Assembly: GCF_016862095.1 (NCBI RefSeq)
Contig: NZ_BOMH01000011.1
Span: 1-51,350 of the forward strand
Reading direction: 5' to 3'
DNA from: Actinoplanes cyaneus
GTDB taxonomy: Bacteria; Actinomycetota; Actinomycetes; Mycobacteriales; Micromonosporaceae
DNA length: 51,350 nucleotides
A model generated the notes under the pieces. That model searched no databases and was not told the DNA's origin. It saw nothing but the letters and a program-made list of their open reading frames with translations. Shown one piece after another: positions 1 through 7,672 of the stretch. Each line of letters begins with the position of its first letter. Positions within the stretch are counted from its first letter, which is position 1. Both the position numbers and the translations under genes were made by a program.

Positions 1-345
1 AGAACGCGAAACCCACAAGGGCGATCTCCGCGGCTGGGCACGGTCAGAGCAACAGACCCGCTCACCGGCCCAGCCCGCAGAACCCGCCCGCCCGCGAACC
101 TCCCGCTCGTGCCGGGTGCCGGGTGCTGTGCGGTTGGCGCGCTGTGCGTTCGCGGCCATGCTGTGGGTCGGGCTCGGCGGCGCGGCCGCGGGTTCCGGCT
201 GGTTCTCATGGGCGTTATTCGTGCCTCATAACGCCCATGAGAACCAGCTCGGGGCCGGCGCCTGTGCTGCTGGCGGCGTTGCGTGGTTGGTGTGCTGTGT
301 TGCTGGTCGGTGTTGCGCGGTCGGTGTGCGGTCGCGGCTGCTGCT
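1..345. other. Intergenic left edge; no supported gene
   Basis: No convincing coding region is visible. Open frames here are high-GC frames without recognisable protein features, and they run through the palindrome at 198-248 on both strands. A gene ending left of the window cannot be excluded, because one frame is open from the first bases. Confidence 0.5.
198..248. repeat. Interspersed long palindrome, copy 1
   Basis: Two perfect 21-bp arms (198-218 and 228-248) begin GCTGGTTCTCATGGGCGTTA and flank a 9-nt centre, TCGTGCCTC. The same arms recur at 6805, 19714 and 24116. The element lies about 100 bp beyond the 3' end of the minus-strand gene ending at 346. It has no open frame of its own. 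It could act as a hairpin terminator, a REP-like or MITE-like element, or a protein-binding site. Confidence 0.9.
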
Positions 346-1140
346 TCAGGCGGGGAAGGCGGCTGTGATCTCGTCGTCGCGCAGCGACCGGGCGCGGAAC
401 GTCGTGGTCCCCGCGGTCAGAAGCTCCTGGGCGGCGTCACGCATGGCGCCGTAGGCGGCCCACGCCAGGGCGCCGCCCGTGGAGACCCGGCGGACACCCA
501 GCCCGGCCAGCTCGGGAACGGCCGGTGCCCCGCCGACAGCCAGGACGTTCACCGGGGCGGGCACCTCCGCGACGACCCGGGCGATGTCGGCCGCGGCGCG
601 CAGACCGGGCGCGTAGACGACGTCGGCGCCCGCCTCCCGGTACGCCTGGAGGCGAGCGATCGTGTCGTCGAGATCGTCGTGACCGTACAAATGGTTCTCG
701 GCCCGTGCGGTCAGCACGATCCCGTGACGCGCGCAGGCCTCGGCGGCCGCTGCCACCCGCTCGGCGCCGGCCGTGCGGGTCTCGAGGCGACCGGTCGCCG
801 GGTCGTAGTCCTCGATCGAGATGCCCGCCGCGCCGGCCGCGGCCAGCAGGTCCACCGTCTCCCGGATGCCGGCCGCGGTCTCCGCGAAGCACCGCTCGGC
901 GTCCACGTTCAGCGGGATCCCGGCCGCGGCGGTCAGCGCGGCCACGTGCGCGACCAGCTCGTCCCGGGTGACGTGCTGATCCTGCTTGCCGAGGGTGGCC
1001 GCGAACCCGGACGACGTGGTGGCCAGCGCCGCGAACCCCAGGCTCGCCAGCAGCCGGGCCGAGCCGGCGTCCCACGGGTTCGGCATGATGAACGTGCCGG
1101 TCTCGTGCAGTTCCCTGAAGCGTTCACGCAGCCCACTCAT
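346..1140 (-). CDS. Isocitrate lyase/phosphoenolpyruvate mutase family protein
   Basis: This 264-residue cytosolic TIM-barrel protein belongs to the PEP mutase/isocitrate lyase superfamily, whose members make or break C-C or C-P bonds next to a carboxylate, usually with Mg2+. Visible family features are the N-terminal segment GTFIMPNPWDAGSARLLASL, the ALATTSSG strand, NVDAERCF, GISIEDYDP (metal-site acids) and LTARAENH. The Lys-Lys-Cys-Gly-His signature of true isocitrate and methylisocitrate lyases is not evident, so the substrate is unknown. The ATG start at 1140 puts the normal family N-terminus in place. The gene lies 9 bp downstream of the dehydrogenase gene on the same strand, so the two are probably co-transcribed and could both fall under the TetR regulator. 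I am sure of the superfamily, not of the reaction. Confidence 0.9.
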   Translation of the reverse strand: MSGLRERFRELHETGTFIMPNPWDAGSARLLASLGFAALATTSSGFAATLGKQDQHVTRDELVAHVAALTAAAGIPLNVDAERCFAETAAGIRETVDLLAAAGAAGISIEDYDPATGRLETRTAGAERVAAAAEACARHGIVLTARAENHLYGHDDLDDTIARLQAYREAGADVVYAPGLRAAADIARVVAEVPAPVNVLAVGGAPAVPELAGLGVRRVSTGGALAWAAYGAMRDAAQELLTAGTTTFRARSLRDDEITAAFPA

Positions 1141-1149
1141 GGCCCGACC

Positions 1150-2133
1150 CTAGACGGTCAGGATGACCTTGGCGCGCGCGTGCTCCGTCTCCAGATAGCG
1201 GATCGCGGCGGCCGTCTCGGCCAGCGGGAACGTCCGGTCGATCGCCGGGGTGACCTGACCCGACTCGGTCAGGCGGCGCAGCTCGTCGAGGGTCTCGCGG
1301 CTCGGGGACGGGGTCGGCGTGATCAGCCGCCGGCCGCGGAGGAACGGGGCGAGCAGCTTGGCCCTGACGAACAGCGGCATCGGGCCGGCCAGGCTGCCCC
1401 CGGTGGAGACCCCGCCCCCGGACAGGACGAGCGTGCCGCTGGGCGTGAGCAGCCGGAGCAGGTCGCGCAGGCGGCGGTTGCCGACCAGGTCGAGGATCAC
1501 GTCGTACCGCCGCGGGCTCCTGGTGAAATCGTCGATCGTGTAGTCGATCACGTGGTCGGCGCCGAGGCCCGCGACCAGATCGGCGTTGCGGCCGCTGCAC
1601 ACGGCGGTGACCGCGGCGCCGGACGCCGTGGCGATCTGCACGGCGAAGGTGCCGACACCGCCGGACGCGCCGTTGATCAGGGCCTGCTGGCCGCCGGTCA
1701 GCCCGGACTCACGGAGGCAGACCAGGGCGGTTGCGCCGGCCAGGGGCAGGGCGGCGGCCTCGGCGAAGGTCAGATGCGCGGGTTTCGGGGCGGCGAACCG
1801 CTGCGGGACGCAGACGAACTCGGCGAAGGCGCCCTGCGCGTCACCGGCGTCGGCGAAGACCTCGTCACCCTTGTCGAAATCGGTCACGCCGGGGCCGACG
1901 TCGACGACCTCGCCGGCCAGGTCGCGCCCGCGGATGCGGCGGCCCGGGCGGGACAGGCCCATGGCGGCGCGCATCACGTACGGGTCGCCGCGCATGAGGT
2001 GCCAGTCGGCCGCGTTGAGCGCCGCCGCCCGTACCCGGACGAGCACTTCGCCGTGACTCGGGATCGGGGTGCCGACCTCGGCGAGCCGGAGCCGCTCGGG
2101 GCCGCCGTACTGGTCCTGAACGATCGCTTTCAC
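1150..2133 (-). CDS. NAD(P)-dependent alcohol dehydrogenase / quinone oxidoreductase-like (MDR)
   Basis: This 327-residue protein is a zinc-independent medium-chain dehydrogenase/reductase of the quinone oxidoreductase type. It has an N-terminal GroES-like domain (about residues 1-120, with MKAIVQDQYGGPERL and the AADWHLMRGDPY segment) and a Rossmann domain whose nucleotide motif is NGASGGVGTFAVQIA near residue 155. The structural-zinc cysteine cluster of classical alcohol dehydrogenases is absent. It would reduce a quinone or an activated C=C bond with NADPH; the substrate cannot be read from sequence. Its start faces the TetR gene, with two copies of one palindrome between them, so repression by that TetR protein and induction by an electrophile is the simplest model. 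Confidence 0.92.
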   Translation of the reverse strand: MKAIVQDQYGGPERLRLAEVGTPIPSHGEVLVRVRAAALNAADWHLMRGDPYVMRAAMGLSRPGRRIRGRDLAGEVVDVGPGVTDFDKGDEVFADAGDAQGAFAEFVCVPQRFAAPKPAHLTFAEAAALPLAGATALVCLRESGLTGGQQALINGASGGVGTFAVQIATASGAAVTAVCSGRNADLVAGLGADHVIDYTIDDFTRSPRRYDVILDLVGNRRLRDLLRLLTPSGTLVLSGGGVSTGGSLAGPMPLFVRAKLLAPFLRGRRLITPTPSPSRETLDELRRLTESGQVTPAIDRTFPLAETAAAIRYLETEHARAKVILTV

Positions 2134-2148
2134 GGTGGTCTCCTCTCA

Positions 2149-2165
2149 GGTGTACGGCGTACACC
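2149..2165. promoter_or_regulatory. Operator copy 1 for the divergent TetR/dehydrogenase pair
   Basis: The 17-mer GGTGTACGGCGTACACC has 8-bp perfect arms around one central base. It lies 16 bp upstream of the dehydrogenase start. The same palindrome, with the central base complemented, is at 2181-2197, 32 bp centre to centre. This is typical of TetR-family operators. Confidence 0.85.
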
Positions 2166-2180
2166 TTCAGGTCGAGAGTA

Positions 2181-2197
2181 GGTGTACGCCGTACACC
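2181..2197. promoter_or_regulatory. Operator copy 2 for the divergent TetR/dehydrogenase pair
   Basis: GGTGTACGCCGTACACC is the same palindrome as at 2149-2165. It sits 28 bp upstream of the TetR start codon. Two sites about three helical turns apart could bind two dimers and repress both promoters. Confidence 0.85.
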
Positions 2198-2225
2198 CGT
2201 CAATCGCCGGCATTAGGGTTGGCAC

Positions 2226-2891
2226 GTGGATGTCGTGGAGCGGCGAACCCCGCTGAACCGGGCGCGGGTGCTGCGAGCCGCGCTGGAGCTGGCCGATCGC
2301 GTCGGTCTCGAGGCGCTGAGCATGCGCAACCTGGCGCAGGAGCTGGGCGTGGTCCCGATGGCGCTCTACAAGCACGTCGCCGGCAAGGACGAGCTGCTGG
2401 ACGCGATGCTCGATGCGGTGATCGCCGACATCACCCCCGATCCGGGTACGCCGGGATCAGGCTGGAAAGCCGCGGTCCGGGCCCGCGTCCTCGGCGCCCG
2501 CCGGGCCCTGCTGCGGCACCCGTGGGCCTGGCGGCTGATCGACTCGCGGACCGATCCGACGCCGGCGATGCTCGCCTACCTGGACTCGGTGATCGGCCTC
2601 TTCCTGGTCGGCGGCTTCACCCCGGACCAGACGCACCACATCGTGCACGCGCTGGGCACGCGGATGCTCGGCTACACCCAGGACCTGTTCGCCGACTCGC
2701 AGCCGACGCCGCCCGAGGTGCAGCGCGCGGCGGCGCAGGCGATGGCCGCGACCTACCCGAACCTGGCCGCGATGGCCACGGCCGCGGCGCACGACGAGTC
2801 GTCGGTGGTCGGCTCGGGCTGCGACGACCAGTTCGAGTTCGAGTTCGCCCTGGACCTGCTGCTCGACGGCTTCGAACGCCTGCGCCGCTGA
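2226..2891 (+). CDS. TetR/AcrR family transcriptional regulator
   Basis: This 221-residue regulator has an N-terminal TetR helix-turn-helix (about residues 10-55, with LNRARVLRAALELADRVGLE followed by MRNLAQELGVVPMALYKHV). The C-terminal ligand domain resembles that of TetR proteins in the class acting on oxidoreductase genes. The GTG start at 2226 leaves the usual short N-terminal arm. The gene is divergent from the dehydrogenase at 1150-2133, and two copies of a 17-bp palindrome fill the 92-bp gap. It therefore most likely represses itself and the dehydrogenase/PEP-mutase-like operon. The inducing ligand is unknown. Confidence 0.92.
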   Translation: MDVVERRTPLNRARVLRAALELADRVGLEALSMRNLAQELGVVPMALYKHVAGKDELLDAMLDAVIADITPDPGTPGSGWKAAVRARVLGARRALLRHPWAWRLIDSRTDPTPAMLAYLDSVIGLFLVGGFTPDQTHHIVHALGTRMLGYTQDLFADSQPTPPEVQRAAAQAMAATYPNLAAMATAAAHDESSVVGSGCDDQFEFEFALDLLLDGFERLRR

Positions 2892-2971
2892 CTGTGGACT
2901 CTTTGACTGTTCTGCCCGGGCTGCGCCCGAACGCCCGGCCCGGGCACGTGGCAGTCGTCCGGGATGCCGGC

Positions 2972-3544
2972 TCAGGCGGCGGTGATGCGGGTGGTGAAGG
3001 CGGTCAGTTTCAGCAGCGCACGGTCGATCTTCTCGGTCTGGGTGAGCGTCTCCTCGAAGCGGACCAGCCGCATCCTCGGGCGTCGCTTGCCGCGCAGGTA
3101 GAGAGAGCACGCGAGGTCCGAGCACAGGTACTCGCCGACCGAGTTGCCGTTGCGACCGGCCGCGCCGGCGAGCGGCGCCGTGAACAGGCTCACCCCGCCG
3201 GCGGAGTGGTCGGTCAGGCAGACCTGGCACATGCTGGAGCGGGCCGCACTGCCCCGGCCGCCGCCACGTTCCGCCTTCCGCAGCAGGATGGCGACCGGCG
3301 CCGAGCCGATCGCCGCGCCGGTGCCGGACGCTGAGGCCGCGCCGGGGCCGGGGCCGGACGCAGAGGCAGCGCCGGGCACCACGATCGCCGCGCGCTGCGG
3401 GGCGGACGGGTCGATCCAGCCGAAGAAGTCCAGGTCACCCCAGGGCACGTCGCGGAAGTCGGCAGGCAGCTTGATCCGCGCCGCCTCGCCCTTGCTGCAG
3501 TTGACGAACGAGGCCCGGATCGCTGCCTCGCTGATCGGCTCCAT
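2972..3544 (-). CDS. FBP domain-containing protein (treble-clef zinc finger)
   Basis: This protein of about 190 residues resembles the C-terminal zinc-finger domain of fusidic-acid-resistance (FusB/EF-G-binding) proteins. Actinobacteria carry this domain as a stand-alone 'FBP' protein. The treble-clef ligands are visible as CQVC followed by CSDLAC about 40 residues later. An N-terminal segment (FVNCSKGEAARIKLP...LDFFGWIDP) matches the family. An Ala/Gly/Pro-rich linker of about 25 residues around ASASGPGPGA is probably disordered. The start is placed at MEPISEAAIR (3544), the family's normal N-terminus, rather than 12 codons earlier. It follows the histidine kinase gene by about 30 bp. EF-G binding or a role in antibiotic tolerance is only an inference from the family. 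Confidence 0.85.
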   Translation of the reverse strand: MEPISEAAIRASFVNCSKGEAARIKLPADFRDVPWGDLDFFGWIDPSAPQRAAIVVPGAASASGPGPGAASASGTGAAIGSAPVAILLRKAERGGGRGSAARSSMCQVCLTDHSAGGVSLFTAPLAGAAGRNGNSVGEYLCSDLACSLYLRGKRRPRMRLVRFEETLTQTEKIDRALLKLTAFTTRITAA

Positions 3545-3576
3545 AGGTCGGACCTTTGCACATCGATGCGGGGCCG

Positions 3577-5904
3577 TCACCCGATTTCCAGGTGCAACGT
3601 GAACACACTGCCGGTCGGCGTACCCGGCTGGTAGGAGACGCGACCGCTGTTGGCCTCGGCGAGGCTCGCGACGATGTGCAGCCCGAGCCCGTGCCCCTCG
3701 GCGGCACTCTCCGAGGCCCGCGTGTATCGCTCGAACAGCCGTGTTCGCATCTCTTCGGGCACTCCGGAGCCCTCGTCGTGCACGCTGATCCGCACCGGCC
3801 CGTCATCGGCGGTGACGGTGACGGCTGTCGCTCCACCGCCGTACTTCCGGGCGTTGGTCAGGAAGTTGACGATGATCTGGCGCAGATGTGCCGGGTTGAC
3901 CAGCACCGTCACGTCGTCCGGGCAGGAGATCGGCACCACCGTGTCGGCCGCGTCCGCCGCGTCCCGCAGTGCCGGGGCCAGCGGGACCGGCTGGCGCACC
4001 GCCGACAGTTCCCCGGCGTCGAGCTGGCACATCGCCAGCACGTTGTGCCGCAGTTCGTCGATCCGGCGTCCGGCGGTGATGATCCGGCTCGTGAGGTTGG
4101 CCAGGTCGGGCGGGAGCCCGGCGTCGCCGAGCATCTCACCGAAGCCCATGATCGCGGTCAGGGGCGTGCCGATGTCGTGCGACAGCATCCCCATCAGGTC
4201 GAGTTTCAGCTGGTTGGCGCGGAGCAGTTGCTCGTTGCGCTCGGCGAGCACGGTCTGCGCCGCGTCCCGTTCACGCTGGGCCCGAACCTGCTCGGTGATG
4301 TCCTGGACGATCCCGATCAGGTGCAGCGGCCGTCCGTCGGCGTCGCGGATCAGGCGCACCCCGGTGTGCACGTCGATCGTGTGACCGTCGGCGTGCACCA
4401 GGCGTTTGACCCGCTCGTAGGAGTCGCCCTCCTCGGCGAAGAGCCCGGCGAGCGCCTCGGTGTCGCCGGGCCGGTCGTCCGGGTGGGTCAGCAGGAACAC
4501 GCCGTACCCGGCGAGGTCGGCCGGGGATCGGCCGACCATCCGCGCGTACGCGTCGTTGACGTGCAGGATGTTCCCGTCCAGCCCGACGATCACCTGCCCG
4601 ATCGTGGACTGGTGGAACTGCACCCGGAAGCGCCGCTCGCTCTCCTCCCGGGCCTCCTCGGCACGCCGGCGCGCGGTGATGTCCGTGTTCGTCTCGATGA
4701 TCTCGTGCTCCGCGCCGTTCGCGGCGGGACGCGACACGTGCCGGCTGAGCACGACGACGGTGCGGCCGTCGGAGCGCCGATGCTCCAGCTCACCGGCCCA
4801 GGCGCCGGTCTCCCGCAGGGACCGTTCCAGCTCGGGCAGGTGGGTGGGGAAGCGCGCGGAGAGCAGCCGGTGGATGTTGCGCCCGACCGCGGCGCCGGCC
4901 GGCCAGCCGTACATCTGCTCGGCGCCCTGATTCCAGAAGCGGATCGTCCCGTCCGGGTCGCGCACGATGATCGCGGCCGGCGCCGCGTCGATCAGTTCGG
5001 CCTGCCGCCGCAGTTGCGCCTCGGCGGCCCGGCGGTCGCTGATGTCGTGCAGGAACGCGTGGAACACCGGCCGCCCGCCGGTCATGTTCGTGGCCTGCAA
5101 CGTGAACTCGACCGGGAACGTCCGCCCGTCCCGGTCGATCGCGGGCAGCTCGAGACGCTTCCCGGCCAGCACCGACCTGCCGGTCTCACGAACCCGGTCC
5201 AGCCCGCGCCGGTGCGCGTCGCGGTGCTCGTCGGGCACGATCAGCTTGCTCAGATCGGCGCCGACCGCCTCGTCGCGCTGCCAGCCGAACAGCCGCTCGG
5301 CGGCCGGATTCCACTCCTGGACCAGGCCGTCCGCGTCGATCGACACGTACGCGTCCTGCGAGACCTCCAGGATCCGCCGGACGACGGCGGACGTCTCCTC
5401 CGCATGCTGCGCGACCCGGACCAGCTCGATCTCGGACGCCACCGCGGCCGCGAGGTCGTTCAGCACGGCCAGGTCGTTCTCGGACCATTCGCGGGGAGTG
5501 CTGTCGATCGCACAGAACGAGCCGAGGGTCTGCCCGCCGACCCGGACAGGCATTCCCGCGTACGCGACCACGCCGATCTCGTCGATCGCCAGATTGTCCC
5601 TGACCAGCGGATGTTCCCGGGCGTTGGTCACCACGAGGGGCTGGTCGGCGTCGACGACGTGCTGGCAGAACGAGTGTGACAGCGGCGTCTGCCCGCGCTC
5701 GGCCCACGGCTGTGGCAGCCCGATCTGGCTCGCGAACACCTGACGGTCGTCGAGGACGAGCGAGACCAGCGCGGTCGGTGTGCCGAGCAGCCGCGCCGCC
5801 AGCCGCGTCAGTCTCCGCAGCCCGGGAGGCTCGCCGGCGTCGAGCAGCCCGGTCGCGCGCACCGCCGCCACCCGCTCCGGCCTGTCCACCAGACGCACTG
5901 CCAC
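3577..5904 (-). CDS. Sensor histidine kinase (GAF-PAS-PAS-PAS-HisKA-HATPase)
   Basis: This soluble kinase of about 775 residues has no transmembrane segment. Domain order is an N-terminal GAF domain (about 15-165), three PAS/PAC units (about 170-540; each has a WNPAAERLFGW-like, FWNQGAEQMYGWP or HVNDAYARMVG core), a dimerisation domain with phospho-acceptor His in MLSHDIGTPLTAIMGF, and a HATPase domain (NFLTNARKYGG, DEGSGVPEE, GHGLGLHIV). The residue after HDI is Gly where Arg is common. The long frame begins with TTG at 5934, but GTG codons at 5904 and 5898 sit next to a GGAG and are preferred. No response regulator adjoins it, so it is an orphan kinase. Cytosolic redox, light or small-molecule sensing is typical of such GAF/PAS kinases; the signal is unknown. 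Confidence 0.93.
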   Translation of the reverse strand: MAVRLVDRPERVAAVRATGLLDAGEPPGLRRLTRLAARLLGTPTALVSLVLDDRQVFASQIGLPQPWAERGQTPLSHSFCQHVVDADQPLVVTNAREHPLVRDNLAIDEIGVVAYAGMPVRVGGQTLGSFCAIDSTPREWSENDLAVLNDLAAAVASEIELVRVAQHAEETSAVVRRILEVSQDAYVSIDADGLVQEWNPAAERLFGWQRDEAVGADLSKLIVPDEHRDAHRRGLDRVRETGRSVLAGKRLELPAIDRDGRTFPVEFTLQATNMTGGRPVFHAFLHDISDRRAAEAQLRRQAELIDAAPAAIIVRDPDGTIRFWNQGAEQMYGWPAGAAVGRNIHRLLSARFPTHLPELERSLRETGAWAGELEHRRSDGRTVVVLSRHVSRPAANGAEHEIIETNTDITARRRAEEAREESERRFRVQFHQSTIGQVIVGLDGNILHVNDAYARMVGRSPADLAGYGVFLLTHPDDRPGDTEALAGLFAEEGDSYERVKRLVHADGHTIDVHTGVRLIRDADGRPLHLIGIVQDITEQVRAQRERDAAQTVLAERNEQLLRANQLKLDLMGMLSHDIGTPLTAIMGFGEMLGDAGLPPDLANLTSRIITAGRRIDELRHNVLAMCQLDAGELSAVRQPVPLAPALRDAADAADTVVPISCPDDVTVLVNPAHLRQIIVNFLTNARKYGGGATAVTVTADDGPVRISVHDEGSGVPEEMRTRLFERYTRASESAAEGHGLGLHIVASLAEANSGRVSYQPGTPTGSVFTLHLEIG

Positions 5905-6102
5905 GCTCCGTTCTTCGGCAGTCCCGGCTGCCAACTGAGCGCGACCTTTGTCATTCTTCTACCGATTTGCCGGTACGGCGCCCCGGCCGCCCTCAGGACC
6001 CGGCACCGATCCCGCGCCGGCCGGGCAGCGCGCGCACGACCTCGGGCACCCGCCGGTGCGGCCACCGGGCAGGATGGTCGGGCGCGAGCGAGGGGAGACG
6101 GC

Positions 6103-6681
6103 ATGAGTGTGGGCATCATCGGTCAGGCGATCGGGCTCTTTGCGGTCACCAACGTCGACGACCTCCTCATCCTGGCGCTGTTCTTCGGGCGGGCCGCCGG
6201 CCGCCGGCACGCCGTCCGGGACATCGCGCTCGGGCAGTACCTCGGTTTCGCCGCGATCCTGGTGGTGGCGAGCACTGCCGCGTTCGGCGCGACGTTCCTG
6301 CCGGAGCGGGCCGTTCCGTTGCTCGGGCTGCTGCCGCTCGCGCTGGGTGTCAAGGCCGCCGTGCAGGCGTGGCGGCACCGCCACGACCGGGACGAGGAGT
6401 CCGAGTCCCGGGACGGCGGGCCGCGCCCGCTGGAGATCGCCGCGGTGACGTTCGCGAACGGCGGGGACAACGTCGGGGTCTACGTCCCGGTGTTTGCCAC
6501 CGCCGGCATCGGCGGGATGACGACGTACGTCATCGTGTTCCTGATCCTGGTCGGTGTCTGGGTCGCGGCGGGGCGCTTCTTCGCCACGCGCCCCCTGATC
6601 GCCCGCGCCCTGAGCCGCCGAGGTCACGTCGTGCTGCCCGTCGTCCTGATCGGTATCGGTCTGCTGATCCTGCTCGGTTAG
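6103..6681 (+). CDS. CadD-family cadmium resistance-type transporter
   Basis: This 192-residue integral membrane protein belongs to the CadD family (LysE superfamily), associated with Cd2+ resistance in Gram-positive bacteria. The helix pairs carry the hallmark acidic motifs: TNVDDLLILALFF in helix 1 and FANGGDNVGVYVPVF after the cytoplasmic His/Asp/Glu-rich loop (RHRHDRDEESESRD, about residues 90-103), which could bind metal. Five or six membrane segments are visible, a normal length for the family. A GAGGGGAGA ribosome-binding site precedes the ATG at 6103. No ArsR/CadC-type repressor lies nearby, so metal control is not apparent. Actual substrates in actinobacteria are not established. Confidence 0.88.
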   Translation: MSVGIIGQAIGLFAVTNVDDLLILALFFGRAAGRRHAVRDIALGQYLGFAAILVVASTAAFGATFLPERAVPLLGLLPLALGVKAAVQAWRHRHDRDEESESRDGGPRPLEIAAVTFANGGDNVGVYVPVFATAGIGGMTTYVIVFLILVGVWVAAGRFFATRPLIARALSRRGHVVLPVVLIGIGLLILLG

Positions 6682-6804
6682 CGCAGCCCTGTCCACTGTG
6701 TGGTTCCCGAGCGGGACCTTCCAGCAGGAACCCCGACAGCCCGCCCGCTCCGCGGCCGTCGCGAGGCCGTCCTGACTCCCGGCAGCAGCGCGGCGCACCC
6801 CTCC

Positions 6805-6857
6805 GGCTGGTTCTCATGGGCGTTATGAGGCACGAATAACGTCCATGAGAACCAGCC
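6805..6857. repeat. Interspersed long palindrome, copy 2
   Basis: The arms at 6805-6826 and 6836-6857 start GGCTGGTTCTCATGGGCGTT, with one mismatch between them. The 9-nt centre GAGGCACGA is the reverse complement of the centre of copy 1, so this copy is inserted in the opposite orientation. It sits 124 bp after the stop of the CadD-type gene, between convergent genes. Confidence 0.9.
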
Positions 6858-6950
6858 CGAACCCGCAGCCGCGCCGCTGCCGGGACCCGCGCGGGGAAGG
6901 CGCTGCTCGATATCGCGCGGGGGATCCCCGTGGCGGTCACGACGCGTGAA

Positions 6951-7037
6951 CGGCGACTGGGAGAGCCGGCCGTCGGGATCGGCGACCGGGAGAGCCGGCC
7001 GTCGGGATCGGCGACGGGGAGAGCGGGCCGTCGGCGG
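6951..7037. repeat. 29-bp tandem repeat, three units
   Basis: Units begin at 6951, 6980 and 7009 and contain GGGAGAGCCGGCCGTCGGGA. The first two units differ by one base and the third is more diverged. The array is contiguous, without spacers, so it is a minisatellite-like array and not CRISPR. It lies about 95 bp from palindrome copy 2. Confidence 0.85.
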
Positions 7038-7074
7038 GCAGCGAGCAGGCTGTGGGGAGCGGCGGGGCCGGCTG

Positions 7075-7653
7075 TCAGGGGACCGCGCCCAGCATGGTCA
7101 GCACGTCGGTGAACATCGTGGTCGTCGCCACCGGGTTCAGGTGCTCGGCCTGCCAGCCGCGGCTCCGCACGCCCTGCAGCACCGCGATCATCGTGGTCCG
7201 CACGGTGCGCAGCGTGGCCGGGGAGAGCAGGACCGCCGACGTGCCGTCCGCGTGCGCGGCCCGGGACGCGGCGCCGAGGGCGACCAGCGCGGCGGCCGAG
7301 CCGTTCAGGATCTGGGCGACGTGCAGCCTGTCCCGGTCGAGGTTGAAGGCGGCGACGTGCACGGCCAGCCCGAGGCCGGCCATCAGCCGCCCGGTCTCGT
7401 CGCCGCTGAGCACCGCCGGCATGGTCGCCGAGTCGTCCTCGACCACCGCGGCGCCGTCGCCGAAGCTGGTGACGAGCTCGGCCGCGAGCTCCGGCGGGAC
7501 CGTGAGACCGGCCGGCGGGACGCCGGGGAACTGGCGGCGCAGCGCGGCCTCGACCGCGTCCCGGATCACGTAGCCCGGCACCACACGCCCGTGCTCGGTG
7601 AGCCGCCGCATGATCACCTCGACGACGTCGTCCGGGGTCATCGACGGCTCCAT
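7075..7653 (-). CDS. Hypothetical protein, 192 residues
   Basis: I do not recognise this family. The protein is soluble and mostly helical by composition, without signal peptide or membrane segment. Its N-terminus (MTPDDVVEVIMRRLTEHGRV) looks like a small helical domain. A central acidic stretch (VVEDDSATMPAVLSGDE) separates it from a second Ala/Leu-rich helical half. Codon position bias is that of a real gene. The start is at 7653 or the second ATG four codons later (7641); a GGTAGGTGG precedes the first. It follows the histidine kinase at 7673 in the same direction by about 20 bp, so they are probably co-transcribed. A link to that kinase's signalling is possible but unsupported. Confidence 0.7.
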   Translation of the reverse strand: MEPSMTPDDVVEVIMRRLTEHGRVVPGYVIRDAVEAALRRQFPGVPPAGLTVPPELAAELVTSFGDGAAVVEDDSATMPAVLSGDETGRLMAGLGLAVHVAAFNLDRDRLHVAQILNGSAAALVALGAASRAAHADGTSAVLLSPATLRTVRTTMIAVLQGVRSRGWQAEHLNPVATTTMFTDVLTMLGAVP

Positions 7654-7672
7654 CCACCTACCGTAACCGGGC

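Larger units (their letters stand above)
6682..7074. other. Intergenic region between convergent genes with palindrome and tandem repeats
   Basis: This region of about 390 bp has no supported gene. It holds palindrome copy 2 (6805-6857) and a three-unit 29-bp tandem array (6951-7037). Confidence 0.6.

Noticed and set aside
116..454. Small open frame containing a conserved-looking WFSWALF...NAHENQ peptide that recurs at other loci
   Set aside because: The recurring peptide is just the translation of the long palindrome; flanking residues are unrelated, so it is DNA conservation and not a protein family.
283..2181. 632-codon plus-strand open frame
   Set aside because: It is antisense to two clear genes (PEP mutase-like and dehydrogenase) and its product is Arg/Gly/Ala-rich without any domain; long antisense frames are expected at this GC content.
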